Of a stretch of 64,000 bases of DNA, positions 41,930 to 51,523 are shown piece after piece. Positions within the stretch are counted from its first letter, which is position 1; every line of letters begins with the position of its first letter. The notes under the pieces are model-generated. The model made no database searches. It worked only from the letters and a program-made list of their open reading frames with translations, and was not told the origin of the DNA. The position numbers and the translations under genes were made by a program. Source of the DNA: Halomonas qaidamensis (lineage in GTDB: Bacteria; Pseudomonadota; Gammaproteobacteria; Pseudomonadales; Halomonadaceae); the NCBI RefSeq assembly GCF_025917315.1, contig NZ_CP080627.1, forward strand, positions 682,001 through 746,000, in the 5' to 3' direction.

Positions 41930-42619
41930 TTATTGAATGCCTCGAGCTGTTAGCACGCGGGTAATGATTGGCACTGGGGTCATTAAGTGGTCGCGCATCA
42001 GGTTAGCTGCTTGCTCTGTGTCACGGGCTAGGATGACGTCGACTAGGGCAGCATGCTCTTGGCGTTTGGTTTCCAGCGCTTGGGGAGACATCACGGTTTC
42101 CTGCAGCCACAGGTGGCGATAGCGCTCAACCTGATTAAACAGCGTATCGCGCATTTGTAGTAGGTGGGGCGAGTTGCAACCGCTGGCAATGGCGGTATGA
42201 AACGCTTTATGGCGTGAGTCCCAGCCATCAAGCAGCTCATCAGGTGAGCTCACTTCAGTCACTTTGGAAAGCCTGTGAGCAGTCGCCAACACGTTAGCTT
42301 CCCAGTCGTCGTCGCCGCGCTCGATGGCTAAGCGCAAAATCAGGCCCTCTAACTGTGCGCGGGCGTCGTAGATGTCATTGAGTTCAGCCAGTGACATCGG
42401 CGCAACACGATAGCCGCGCTGGCTAATCGCAATCACCAAACGGTCGGCGACTAGTTGGGAAAGCGCTTCTCGGAGTGGGCCGGTGCTGACGCCGTAATAC
42501 TCCTTTAGACGGCTCATCAATAGCTTCTCTTCCGGCGCATAGCGGCCGCGAATAATGTCGTGCTTTAGCGCACCATAAGCGCTGATAGCGAGGTTTGGGC
42601 GCGGCGCATCGTGCTCCAT
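41930..42619 (-). CDS. GntR/FCD regulator of the glutarate locus (CsiR/GlaR-like)
   Basis: 229 residues. A FadR-type winged helix (ALKHDIIRGRYAPEEKLLMSRLKEYYGVSTGPLREALSQLVADRLVI) is followed by an all-helical FCD domain. In the FCD domain, LNDIYDARAQLEGLILRLAIERGD, HKAFHTAIASGCNSPHLLQMRDTLFNQVERYRHLW and AANLMRDHL contribute the metal-site residues. It is located between gcdH and a divergent lhgO. In E. coli the GntR-type CsiR/GlaR represses the glutarate genes and senses glutarate, so an analogous role is likely. AGGGAG precedes the ATG at 42619. Confidence 0.87.
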   Translation of the reverse strand: MEHDAPRPNLAISAYGALKHDIIRGRYAPEEKLLMSRLKEYYGVSTGPLREALSQLVADRLVIAISQRGYRVAPMSLAELNDIYDARAQLEGLILRLAIERGDDDWEANVLATAHRLSKVTEVSSPDELLDGWDSRHKAFHTAIASGCNSPHLLQMRDTLFNQVERYRHLWLQETVMSPQALETKRQEHAALVDVILARDTEQAANLMRDHLMTPVPIITRVLTARGIQ

Positions 42620-42741
42620 GGTATCTCCCTAGGCGAGTGTACCGGGTCAGTATGTTAGACCAATGTAGGGACGTGGCGATCAACGTCGATTAACGGCTAT
42701 TATCAATAAATTTTGAAAATTTGGCACAGGTAACGTCATTC

Positions 42742-43938
42742 ATGTGGGATTTCATCATTATTGGTGGCGGTATTTTGGGGTTTTCGACCGCTATGCAGCT
42801 GCAAAAAGCGTATCCAGAGAAACGTATGCTGGTGCTCGAAAAAGAGTCTGGCCCCGCGCAGCACCAAACGGGTCACAATAGTGGAGTCATTCATGCCGGG
42901 GTGTATTACACACCGGGTAGTCTGAAGGCTAAGTTTTGTCTTGAGGGCAACCGCGCGACCCGTGAATTTTGCGATCAGCACAACGTAAAATACGATATCT
43001 GCGGCAAATTGTTAGTCGCTACTAATGCCGTTGAGAAACAGCGTATGGAAGCGCTATGGGAGCGAACCGCTGCCAATGGTTTGGAGCGAGAATGGCTAGA
43101 GGCTGATGCGCTAAAAGAGCGCGAGCCTAATATCTCTGGGGTAGCGGGTATTTTTGTACCTTCAAGTGGCATCGTCAATTATGCCGAGGTTACTCAAGCG
43201 ATGGCCGCTGAATTCGAGCGTTTAGGGGGTGAAGTTCATTATGGCAGCTGCGTCACTGGTCTTGATGAGCGTACCAACGATGTTGTGGTGACCACGCAAA
43301 ATGACACGTTCACCAGCCGTTACTTGGTGTCTTGTTCAGGACTGATGGCTGATCGGGTGATCCGCATGCTGGGGCAAGACCCTGGCTTTACGATTTGTCC
43401 GTTTCGCGGCGAATATTACTTGCTGCCAGAGCGCCATAACCGAATTGTTAATCATCTGATTTATCCCATTCCGGATCCTACCATGCCGTTTTTGGGCGTA
43501 CACCTGACGCGCATGATTGATGGCACGGTGACGGTTGGCCCCAATGCGGTGCTGGCGTTGAAGCGCGAAGGCTACCGTAAAAAGGATATGTCGCTGACCG
43601 ACATGGGTCAGATATTCACCCATCCGGGCATCTTGAAAGTGTTAGGCAAGCACCTAAAGCCTGGGTTGCTTGAGATGAAAAACTCGCTCTACAAGCGCGG
43701 TTATTTGTCTTTAGTGCGCAAGTATTGCCCTAGTCTAACGGCAGAAGACTTAACACCTTATCCTGCGGGGGTGCGGGCTCAGGCGGTGTCGAATGATGGC
43801 AAACTGGTGGATGATTTTCTATTTGTTAATACGCGGCGCACCGTCAACGTAGGCAATGCGCCTTCTCCTGCGGCGACCTCGGCGTTACCAATAGGAGCGC
43901 ATATTGTGGAACAGGTAAAAGGGCTGCTGAGTGAGTAG
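42742..43938 (+). CDS. lhgO: L-2-hydroxyglutarate oxidase/dehydrogenase
   Basis: 398 residues from the ATG at 42742; a TTG at 42721 in the same frame is less likely. LhgO features: FAD motif FIIIGGGILGFSTAMQLQKAYP, then GPAQHQTGHNSGVIHAGVYYTPGSLKAKFCLEGNRATREFC. GIFVPSSGIVNYAEVTQAMA is also present, and the C-terminal FAD segment holds NVGNAPSPAATSALPIG. It oxidises L-2-hydroxyglutarate to 2-oxoglutarate, feeding electrons to the quinone pool. It diverges from the CsiR-like regulator. The glutarate hydroxylase (CsiD/GlaH) that usually accompanies it is absent from this window, so L-2-hydroxyglutarate may be imported or made elsewhere. Confidence 0.93.
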   Translation: MWDFIIIGGGILGFSTAMQLQKAYPEKRMLVLEKESGPAQHQTGHNSGVIHAGVYYTPGSLKAKFCLEGNRATREFCDQHNVKYDICGKLLVATNAVEKQRMEALWERTAANGLEREWLEADALKEREPNISGVAGIFVPSSGIVNYAEVTQAMAAEFERLGGEVHYGSCVTGLDERTNDVVVTTQNDTFTSRYLVSCSGLMADRVIRMLGQDPGFTICPFRGEYYLLPERHNRIVNHLIYPIPDPTMPFLGVHLTRMIDGTVTVGPNAVLALKREGYRKKDMSLTDMGQIFTHPGILKVLGKHLKPGLLEMKNSLYKRGYLSLVRKYCPSLTAEDLTPYPAGVRAQAVSNDGKLVDDFLFVNTRRTVNVGNAPSPAATSALPIGAHIVEQVKGLLSE

Positions 43939-43960
43939 TGTTGTATGAGTAGTGTTGTAT
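43933..43960. repeat. 14-bp tandem duplication across the lhgO stop
   Basis: GAGTAGTGTTGTAT occurs twice in direct tandem (43933-43946, 43947-43960). The first copy contains the lhgO stop codon (43936-43938). Confidence 0.9.
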
Positions 43961-44093
43961 TAGCATCTCACGCTAAAGCCGTGCTAACTTCTTTGCACCG
44001 TTTCTACTTGCCGTTTACGGTAACCAGAAGCAGAGGGGCTTGACGCCCCCTTATCGTCAACCCTACTTAATAAGTCCAAAAAGGACGTAGGAA

Positions 44094-45059
44094 ATGCTCA
44101 TGAGAACTCTAAAATATACAGTGGCAGCATCTATGTTAGCCGTCGCACTGCCCGCCAGTGCGCAGCAGCTCTCTATTGCGACTGGTGGTACCGGCGGGGT
44201 TTATTATCCAATCGGCGGTGGCTTTGCTGAAATGATTAATAACCATATTGAAGGCGCTCAGGCGACCGCTGAGGTTACCGGTGCCTCCGTCGAAAATATG
44301 GGCCTAATTATGCGTGGCGATGCCGATTTGGCACTCGCGCTCGCGGATACGGTTTATCAGGCTTATAACGGCAGCGGCGACTTTGAAAGTCGCCAGATTG
44401 AAAATACCCGCGCGCTGGCGTCTGTTTACCCCAATGCAGTACAGCTAGTGACGCTAGCCGAGTCGGATATCCAAACGATTGCTGATCTTGCCGGTAAGCG
44501 CGTTTCTGTTGGTGCGCCGGGTAGTGGTACCGAACTCAATGCGCGTGCCGTACTGGAAGCCAATGGCATTAGCTACGACGACTTTACTCCTCAGCGCCTC
44601 AACTTTAACGAAACTGCTGATGCCATTCGTGATGGCGATATCGATGCCGGTTTCTGGAGCGTTGGGCCGCCAACCAGTTCCATTCTTAACCTTGCGGCTA
44701 CCCGTGATATTCGTTTAATCGGTCTTTCTGATGAAGAAGTTGCTAACGCCCAGGAAGCAGAAGCAGTGTTCGCGCCCTATCAGCTGGCAGCGGGTATGTA
44801 TGACGGCATGGATGAGGCCATTCAGACCATTGGTATTCCCAATGTCTTGGTGGTGAATTCTGATATGGATGAAGAGCTTGCCTATCAGTTGACTCAGCTG
44901 CTGTTCGAGAATACTGACGAGCTGATCGCTGTTCATCCTGCTGCCAACGACACCACGATCGAGTTCACCATGAACTCTACGCCAGTGCCGTTACACCCGG
45001 GTGCCATCCGCTATTTTGAAGAAGTTGGTGCTGATATTCCCGATCGTCTGCGCCCTTAA
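44094..45059 (+). CDS. TAXI-family TRAP transporter solute-binding protein
   Basis: 321 residues with a cleavable signal peptide (cut after ALPASA near residue 23). The TAXI pattern follows: LSIATGGTGGVYYPIGGGFAEMINNHI, TGASVENMGLIMRGDADLALALADTVYQAY and LAGKRVSVGAPGSGTELNARAVLEANG. A second start at ATG 44100 also has a fair ribosome-binding site. TAXI proteins deliver organic acids or amino acids such as glutamate to a fused TRAP permease, here encoded two genes downstream. Position beside lhgO suggests a five-carbon dicarboxylate (for example 2-hydroxyglutarate or glutarate) as ligand; this is inference. Confidence 0.92.
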   Translation: MLMRTLKYTVAASMLAVALPASAQQLSIATGGTGGVYYPIGGGFAEMINNHIEGAQATAEVTGASVENMGLIMRGDADLALALADTVYQAYNGSGDFESRQIENTRALASVYPNAVQLVTLAESDIQTIADLAGKRVSVGAPGSGTELNARAVLEANGISYDDFTPQRLNFNETADAIRDGDIDAGFWSVGPPTSSILNLAATRDIRLIGLSDEEVANAQEAEAVFAPYQLAAGMYDGMDEAIQTIGIPNVLVVNSDMDEELAYQLTQLLFENTDELIAVHPAANDTTIEFTMNSTPVPLHPGAIRYFEEVGADIPDRLRP

Positions 45060-45103
45060 CGGTTGAAGGTTCTGTTAAAGAACGCTGCCATAAGGACATA
45101 GCC

Positions 45104-45616
45104 ATGCAGTGGCAACAACGACTGATGGTGCTCCTTGTTGCATGTCTACCGCTCGCCGAAGTGGGGGCTTCCCCCGCTTCGGCGATTGCGTCTATGCGCT
45201 TAGTCATTGTGACCGAAGAGGGCGCTACTCTGGTGAATCAAGCAGTGCCTAATGGCGGTCGCTGGTGCATTCAATGGAAGCACTCTGTTGAGCACTTTAC
45301 GGTACTTGACTGCTATCGCAATGTGGCTGGTGTGATGCAGCTAGAGCGTAGCCATCAACCTGATTTTGCCGCCGGGCTTGGGCATGTTTTTGGCCGTGGG
45401 GTGCAGGTGTCAGACGGTGAGGGCGGTTACTGGATTAACGCCATTAATGAGCCAGTTGCCAACAACCGCTATGTGTTAAGAGTGGGCTCCCCTGCGGTTA
45501 ACCATCAAGTGGTGTGGCCAGGTGATGAACGCTCATCGGTGAGTTTAAGTGAGGTCGCCGCTGGGCAACGTGTCATCCTTCAATTAATTGCCCCCGACGC
45601 CGCCCCAAGTGAATAA
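45104..45616 (+). CDS. DUF1850-type periplasmic protein of the TAXI-TRAP system
   Basis: This 170-residue protein has an N-terminal signal peptide (LMVLLVACLPLAEVGASPASA). The DUF1850 pattern follows: WCIQWKHSVEHFTVLDCYR, QLERSHQPDFAAGLGHVFGRGVQV, and INEPVANNRYVLRVGSPAVNHQVVW. DUF1850 proteins are commonly encoded between TAXI binding proteins and the fused TRAP permease, but their role is unknown; help in assembly or docking is a guess. AAGGA precedes the ATG at the usual distance. The fused permease gene follows after 32 bp. Confidence 0.82.
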   Translation: MQWQQRLMVLLVACLPLAEVGASPASAIASMRLVIVTEEGATLVNQAVPNGGRWCIQWKHSVEHFTVLDCYRNVAGVMQLERSHQPDFAAGLGHVFGRGVQVSDGEGGYWINAINEPVANNRYVLRVGSPAVNHQVVWPGDERSSVSLSEVAAGQRVILQLIAPDAAPSE

Positions 45617-45648
45617 AAACGACATTAGTTAACGCTTCCGAGGACTTC

Positions 45649-47661
45649 ATGAACGATTCCACTCCACCGCCGGTTGTGATGCCCGGCGCGAATGCGATGC
45701 AGCCCCGCATTGTACTGTGGTGTATCACCGCGGTTGCGGTGGGCCTTTCTCTGTTTCAGCTTTACTCTGCGGGAATCCAGCCCCTGGGGCTTTTCTACCA
45801 GCGCAGCATCCACTTAGCACTGATTATGCTATTGGCCTTTTTGATGTTTCCAGCGTTTGGGCCGAAGCGGAAGCGCGGTGTTTTAGGTTGGGGGATCGAT
45901 TGTCTATTTTTAGCCGGCGCGATGATCACCGGTGGTTACTTAGTATTTAATCTAGATGCGATTTTTAGCCGTGCCGGCTTTTGGAACGATACCGATATAT
46001 TAGTGGCTTGCATTGCCACGGTGACGGTACTTGAGGCAAGCCGTCGTGCCGTTGGGTTTGGTATGACAGTGATTGGCCTGCTTGCCATTATCTACGCGTT
46101 TGCAGGACCTCGTGGCGAGCTGCCATGGCTAGGTGAATGGATGCCCGGCATTTTAGAGCATCGCGGCTATACCTTGGAGCGCATTGCAGGACAGCTCTAT
46201 TTAGGGCAAGAGGGTATCTTTGGTTTGCCGCTGGGTGTTGCGGCAACCTATATTTTTATATTCGTGCTATTTGGGGCTTTTTTAGAAAGCACTGGTGCGG
46301 GTAAGTTTTTTATCGATATGGCGTATGCCGCCACGGGTCGCCAACGGGGTGGCCCCGCAAAAGCTGCTGTGCTGGCGTCTGCGGGAATGGGCTCCATTTC
46401 AGGTAGTGCGATTGCCAACGTGGTGACCACTGGGGCATTTACCATTCCGCTGATGAAAAAGCTGGGCTATCAGCCGAAGCAGGCGGGTGGGATTGAAGCC
46501 GCAGCATCGACCGGTGGGCAAATTATGCCGCCGCTGATGGGCGCAGGTGCCTTCTTAATTGCCGAGTACACCAATACGCCTTATTTAGAAATCGTCAAAA
46601 TCAGCATTTTGCCAGCGATAATGTACTTTGCGACGGTGTATCTGTTTGTGCATATTATTGCTTTGAAGCAGGGCATGCAGGGGTTAGCAAAAAGTGAGCT
46701 GCCGCAGATGCGTCAGGTGATGAAAGATGGCTGGCACTTCCTGCTGCCACTGGCAGTATTGGTGTGGCTGCTGGCAATGAGCATGTCGCCAATGCGCGTG
46801 GGTTATTACGCAGTGGTCACCATTATCGCCGTGGCCGTTCTCCGTTATGCACTGTGGTACTTCTTTATTGCCCCCAAGCAAGGGCAGCCAGTCACCGTTA
46901 GCCGCACTAAAGGCGTGGTGTGGGCAGGGCTAGTTAAACTGGTTCAAGGCTTAGAGCTTGGCGCGCGTAATGCCGTTGCTGTTTCCATGGCGTGTGCCGT
47001 AGCAGGGATTATTGTTGGCGTAGTGGGCCTGACAGGGCTTGGCCTTAAATTCTCCTCCATGATGCTGGCTTTCTCTGGCGGCAACCTAGTGTTGGCGCTA
47101 GTGATGGTACTGCTGGCAAGCTTAATTTTGGGGATGGGGTTGCCGGTAACCGCCAGCTACATTGTCTTGATTGTGCTGGTGGGCCCAGCGCTGACCGCTG
47201 AATTTGGGGTGCCGCTATTGATCGCCCACTTAGTGGTGTTCTGGTATTCCCAAGATTCTAATGTGACTCCACCTATCGCCCTGGCAGGCTTTGCAGGGGC
47301 AGCGATTGCAGGTAGTAAGCCGATGGAGACTGGCTTCCAAGCTTGGAAGTTTGCTAAAGGGCTCTACCTGATTCCGCTGTTTATGGTCTTCAACCCAGAG
47401 ATCATTGTGGGTGGGCCAGTGTTGGTGGTGGTGTGGAATGCACTGATTGCTATCTTGGCACTGTGCGCGTTTGCTGCAGCACTGGAGGGCTACTTATTCA
47501 CTAAAATGTCCTTGCTGCCGCGTTTGGCGATTGGTGGCGCTATTGTTGGGGTCTTCTACCCTAGTCTGTTAACTGAAATTGCTGGGGTGGCAATAATGAT
47601 GGTCGCGATTGGTGCCAATTGGGTCGCCTGCAAGCAAGAGTCTCAGCCAGTGAACGGTTAA
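45649..47661 (+). CDS. TRAP transporter permease, fused 4TM-12TM (TAXI type)
   Basis: 670 residues, very hydrophobic, with about 17-19 membrane helices. The N-terminal small-subunit-like part (residues about 20-140) is fused to the large DctM-like part. That part carries SAGMGSISGSAIANVVTTGAFTIPLMKKLGYQPKQAGGIEAAASTGGQIMPPLMGAGAF, the sodium/substrate core loop, and GMGLPVTASYIVLIVLVGPAL. DSNVTPPIALAGFAGAAIAGS is the second pseudo-repeat. This fused arrangement is typical of TAXI-TRAP systems and uses a sodium gradient, fitting a halophile. It follows the TAXI and DUF1850 genes as one operon and ends at a strong bidirectional terminator. Confidence 0.94.
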   Translation: MNDSTPPPVVMPGANAMQPRIVLWCITAVAVGLSLFQLYSAGIQPLGLFYQRSIHLALIMLLAFLMFPAFGPKRKRGVLGWGIDCLFLAGAMITGGYLVFNLDAIFSRAGFWNDTDILVACIATVTVLEASRRAVGFGMTVIGLLAIIYAFAGPRGELPWLGEWMPGILEHRGYTLERIAGQLYLGQEGIFGLPLGVAATYIFIFVLFGAFLESTGAGKFFIDMAYAATGRQRGGPAKAAVLASAGMGSISGSAIANVVTTGAFTIPLMKKLGYQPKQAGGIEAAASTGGQIMPPLMGAGAFLIAEYTNTPYLEIVKISILPAIMYFATVYLFVHIIALKQGMQGLAKSELPQMRQVMKDGWHFLLPLAVLVWLLAMSMSPMRVGYYAVVTIIAVAVLRYALWYFFIAPKQGQPVTVSRTKGVVWAGLVKLVQGLELGARNAVAVSMACAVAGIIVGVVGLTGLGLKFSSMMLAFSGGNLVLALVMVLLASLILGMGLPVTASYIVLIVLVGPALTAEFGVPLLIAHLVVFWYSQDSNVTPPIALAGFAGAAIAGSKPMETGFQAWKFAKGLYLIPLFMVFNPEIIVGGPVLVVVWNALIAILALCAFAAALEGYLFTKMSLLPRLAIGGAIVGVFYPSLLTEIAGVAIMMVAIGANWVACKQESQPVNG

Positions 47662-47688
47662 TCCAAGAGCTTTAATACTCACCATGAA

Positions 47689-47720
47689 AAAGCCCGGCGA
47701 CCATTAGGCCGCCGGGCTTT
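47689..47720. terminator. Bidirectional terminator between TRAP permease and PBP1A genes
   Basis: AAAGCCCGGCG (47689-47699) and CGCCGGGCTTT (47710-47720) form an 11-bp GC-rich stem with a 10-base loop and A/T tracts on both sides. It serves two convergent genes. Confidence 0.85.
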
Positions 47721-47739
47721 AACATTGAGAAGGCTGAGA

Positions 47740-50268
47740 TTAGAAAATTGACTCAGCAGTACCAGATCCCTGAGAACCACTGACTTCTTCTAGTTCACGA
47801 CTGATACGACGTTGCTGAAAGCCAGGAAGGTGGTCGCGGTGGAAGAGTTCCGAAATGCCTCCCGATTGACCATCCTGCAAGCGGCGGCCAGTGGTTGGGT
47901 CGATACGGGCACTGACGATAGTTTCTGGACGTTCGGGTAACGCTGAAGGCGTACCTTCTAATGCATCACCCATAAAATCTACCCAGATAGGAAGAGCGGC
48001 ATTGGCGCCATACTCAGCAATAGTTTCATTGCTGTCTTTGCCTACCCACACAGTGGTCACTAAGTCGCTGTTAAAGCCAGCGAACCATGCATCACGCTGG
48101 CTATTGGTGGTGCCTGTTTTGCCAACAATATCATCGCGGTTCAAGCTTAGTGCGCCTCGTCCTGTGCCCGAGGTAATAACGTCGCGCAGCATATCGCGCA
48201 GAATATAGACAGCCGCAGGATCGGCTACTCGAGGAGCAACAGGGTACTCTTTGCCGTCGATTTCAACAGTTTCTTGCCCTTCAGCACAGCTAGGGCAAGC
48301 AACCTGGGGCGTTGCCTCATCCACTAGTTCCTCATCATCGTTACGCGTGACGCGTTCAATGAACCATGGTGCGACCTGGAAGCCGCCGTTGGCAATTACG
48401 GAGTAGGCGTTGGTCATTTCCATGGGGGTTAAGGTAGCACTGCCTAAAGCAAGTGACAGCCCACGTGGCAAGCGGCTGGGAGAGAAACCAAACCCTTCTA
48501 AATAGCTAATAGTATGGTCTAGACCCATGGCTTGTAGTACACGAATCGTGACTAGGTTGCGCGAACGAGCAAGCGCGGGGCGCAAGCGCATTGGACCTTG
48601 GAAATCCCGGCTTGAATTGACCGGACGCCATAAGGAATTACTGCCGTCATCGAGTACAACTGGGGAATCATTAACCACGCTTGCCGCATTCATTTCGCCA
48701 TTTTCTAGGGCAGCAAGATAGATAAACGGCTTAAAAATAGAGCCTGATTGGCGCTGGGCTTGAACGGCGCGATTGAACTTGCTGGCATTGAAATCAAACC
48801 CACCCTGTAAGGCCAAAATAGCGCCGGTGCGAGGATCTTGGGCAACCAAAGAACCTTCGGCATCGGGCCGTTGCGATAGGCGAAGTGTTTCGTCCTGGTT
48901 TTCAACCACTCGAATCAGGTCACCACGAACAGCAATCTGCTCTGCGCTACTTGGTTCTGCACCGCGACTGCGTGGGCTTAAATAGGGGCGTGCCCAGCTT
49001 AGGCCGCTCCATTCGATTGTACGCAGCTCTCCGCCACGGGTAAGTACCTGCATCTCACGACCACTGCTCTCAACCACAATGGCTGGCTGGAGGAGGCCAT
49101 AGTTGGGCGTGCGCTCTAACACCTGTAACCAGTTACTAACATCACCATCCACCCCTTCAACTTGTGTTTGGCTGCGCTCGGCGGCTTGGCGGGCGGTTTC
49201 GCGAATTTCGGGTGATTCTGATAATTCTTCCTCTAGCCCGAGGGTAGCGGTTTGCTCTTGAGCTTCAACCAAGCTGGCAGCGATATCCTGCTGTTCTGGC
49301 CCACGCCAGCCGTGGCGTAGATCGTATGCCAATAAGCCGTTTGCCAGAGCTTGGTGCGCATAGGGCTGTAGCGTGCTATCAATCGTGGTGTAAATACGAT
49401 AGCCACCGGTATATGCCGCATCGCCAAAGCGTTCCATAGCAAATTGACGGGCCATCTCTGAAACATAAGCCGCATCTACTTCGGTTTGGGTGTAATGGCG
49501 ACGTGCAGTAACAGGCTCTTGCACCGCTGCTAGATAAATATCGTTTTCAATAAGACCAAGCTCGCGCATACGGAATAAAATCCAGTTGCGACGAATGAGC
49601 GAACGCTCGGAATTAGCTAGCGGGTTAAAAGCGGAAGGCGCTTTAGGAAGACCGGCAATCATGGCCGTTTGAGCTAGCGTTAGCTCTGCCAGCGGCTTGT
49701 CGTAATATGTTTCAGAGGCTGCAGCGATACCATAAGCGCGATTACCGAGGAAGATCTTGTTGACGTAAAGCTCGAAAATCTCCTCTTTATCAAGAATCTG
49801 CTCCATTTGCAGAGCCAGAAGAATCTCGCGAATTTTGCGAGTAAACGTCTGGTCAAGCGTCAACATATAGTTGCGCGCAACCTGCATCGTGATGGTCGAG
49901 CCGCCGGATTGGATAGTTCCGCCACTCTGGGCTAACTCTACCGCCGCCCTTGCAATGCCGCGAGGGTCAACGCCAGCATGATCAAAGTAATTGGCATCTT
50001 CCGCCGCGATCAGTGCGTTAATCATGTCCTGGGGAATATCAGCAAAGTCGACAGGCATGCGGCGTTCTTCGCCAAATTCACCAATGAGCTTGCCGTCATT
50101 GGTGAAGATGCGAAGCGGTGTATGTAGTTCAAAATCCTGCAGCTGGCGCACATCAGGTAGGCCAGGTGAGAAATAAATAGCAGCACCCACCACTGCCAAT
50201 ACGGTAGCACCAATAAGCGCAACGATCAGTGAAAACAGTGACAGGATGAGGGTTCGAAAAAACGTCAT
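47740..50268 (-). CDS. mrcA: Penicillin-binding protein 1A (class A PBP)
   Basis: 842 residues from the ATG at 50268; the longer frame to 50340 would add a tail before the membrane anchor. It has an N-terminal signal-anchor (TLILSLFSLIVALIGATVLAVVGAAIYF) and a GT51 glycosyltransferase domain (EDANYFDHAGVDPRGIARA, GGSTITMQVARNYM, ELYVNKIFLGNRAYGIAAA). The transpeptidase domain has SGSIFKPFIY (S-x-x-K), SRN and KTGTTNSQRDAWFAGF. An inserted OB-like region lies between them. It polymerises and cross-links peptidoglycan. Divergent placement from pilMNOPQ is the widespread gammaproteobacterial arrangement. The C-terminal tail after the transpeptidase domain is Ser/Gly-rich. Confidence 0.95.
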   Translation of the reverse strand: MTFFRTLILSLFSLIVALIGATVLAVVGAAIYFSPGLPDVRQLQDFELHTPLRIFTNDGKLIGEFGEERRMPVDFADIPQDMINALIAAEDANYFDHAGVDPRGIARAAVELAQSGGTIQSGGSTITMQVARNYMLTLDQTFTRKIREILLALQMEQILDKEEIFELYVNKIFLGNRAYGIAAASETYYDKPLAELTLAQTAMIAGLPKAPSAFNPLANSERSLIRRNWILFRMRELGLIENDIYLAAVQEPVTARRHYTQTEVDAAYVSEMARQFAMERFGDAAYTGGYRIYTTIDSTLQPYAHQALANGLLAYDLRHGWRGPEQQDIAASLVEAQEQTATLGLEEELSESPEIRETARQAAERSQTQVEGVDGDVSNWLQVLERTPNYGLLQPAIVVESSGREMQVLTRGGELRTIEWSGLSWARPYLSPRSRGAEPSSAEQIAVRGDLIRVVENQDETLRLSQRPDAEGSLVAQDPRTGAILALQGGFDFNASKFNRAVQAQRQSGSIFKPFIYLAALENGEMNAASVVNDSPVVLDDGSNSLWRPVNSSRDFQGPMRLRPALARSRNLVTIRVLQAMGLDHTISYLEGFGFSPSRLPRGLSLALGSATLTPMEMTNAYSVIANGGFQVAPWFIERVTRNDDEELVDEATPQVACPSCAEGQETVEIDGKEYPVAPRVADPAAVYILRDMLRDVITSGTGRGALSLNRDDIVGKTGTTNSQRDAWFAGFNSDLVTTVWVGKDSNETIAEYGANAALPIWVDFMGDALEGTPSALPERPETIVSARIDPTTGRRLQDGQSGGISELFHRDHLPGFQQRRISRELEEVSGSQGSGTAESIF

Positions 50269-50461
50269 GAACAGAGTACACCCGTGGAAATGAGAATAGA
50301 CACGGTATCCAAACGACCGTATCACGCAATTGGCTGCCATTATAGGAAGGGGAAGCAGCGGTCACCAGTGTTGATATGCCGTAATGCCATTCGCGTGTGA
50401 CTGAGGTGAAAATCATGTAATCTCGAAACTTGCACGTTAGGCAGGCGGAGCCGAACCCAAG

Positions 50462-51523
50462 ATGCGCTTACTCACACCCCGTAAAGGGTTGATTGGCGTC
50501 GATATTACATCGGCGACCGTCAAGCTGTTAGAGCTCAAACAGTATAACGATAACTATCAAGTAGAAAGCTACGCTGTTCGTCCATTGCCAGAAGGCGCGG
50601 TGGTTGAAAGGCGCATCCGCGACATTAATGATGTGGCAAATGTGCTTAGGCGTGCTGTGGAGCACGCAAAGCCCTCTACGCGAAAAGCGGCGGTGGCTGT
50701 ACCAGCGAGTGCCGCTATTACTAAAACACTGACCTTTCCTGCTTCGCTAAGCGAAGAAGAAATTGAAGAGCGAATAATCGCCGAATCTGACCGCCATATT
50801 CCTTTTCCGTTCAGCGAAGTGGCATTTGATTTTCAATGCCTCGGTCCCGCTCCTTTTGATGAGGACAAGCAAGAGGTTATTTTAGTGGCGTGTCGCCAAC
50901 AAGATGTGACCCAGCTTACCGAAACATTAGAACGTGCTGGGCTGGAACCTGCTGCAGTCGACGTAGAAACATTTGCGATGGAGCGTGCGCTGGCCGAGTT
51001 ACGCCGGCAACTAAACGTCGCAAACGATCCAACTGCGTGTGTGGGGTTAGTTGATATCGGGGCGAATATGAACGCTTTTCACGTGGTACGGGGCGGGCAC
51101 ATTGTGTATAGCCGCGATACCGTGTTTGGTGGACGTCAGTTAACCGATACGATTCGTGAGTATTACCACATGAGCATAGAAGAGGCTGGTTTTGCTAAAA
51201 AGCGTGGCGGGCTACCTAGTGATTACCAAGAGAAAGTGCTCACTCCATTTTTAGAGACGGTGGTGCAACAGGTAGGACGGTCATTGCAGCTTTATTATAC
51301 CGCTGGTCGTCAGCATGAGGTTCAACATATTGTGTTAGCAGGTGGTTGTAGCGTTATTCCGGGCCTTGCAGAGCGTATCGCTGACGATAGTGGTATGTCG
51401 GTAACTATCGCTAAACCGTTTCAGCGTATGCGCATCAATAAACGGATTAATAAAGAAGCGTTAAGCAATGACGCACCTGCGATGCTAACGGCGGGCGGAT
51501 TGGCAATGCGAGTTAGCCAATGA
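50462..51523 (+). CDS. pilM: Type IV pilus assembly protein PilM
   Basis: This 353-residue actin-like cytoplasmic ATPase has the nucleotide-binding segments GVDITSATVKLLELK (first phosphate loop), VGLVDIGANMNAFHVVRGG (second) and IVLAGGCSVIPGLAERIA (adenosine). PilM binds the PilN N terminus and forms the inner-membrane platform of the type IV pilus. GGAG lies 10 bp upstream of the ATG. It overlaps pilN by 4 bases and is the first gene of pilMNOPQ-aroK-aroB, divergent from PBP1A. Pilus retraction motor genes (pilT, pilB) are not in the window. Confidence 0.96.
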   Translation: MRLLTPRKGLIGVDITSATVKLLELKQYNDNYQVESYAVRPLPEGAVVERRIRDINDVANVLRRAVEHAKPSTRKAAVAVPASAAITKTLTFPASLSEEEIEERIIAESDRHIPFPFSEVAFDFQCLGPAPFDEDKQEVILVACRQQDVTQLTETLERAGLEPAAVDVETFAMERALAELRRQLNVANDPTACVGLVDIGANMNAFHVVRGGHIVYSRDTVFGGRQLTDTIREYYHMSIEEAGFAKKRGGLPSDYQEKVLTPFLETVVQQVGRSLQLYYTAGRQHEVQHIVLAGGCSVIPGLAERIADDSGMSVTIAKPFQRMRINKRINKEALSNDAPAMLTAGGLAMRVSQ

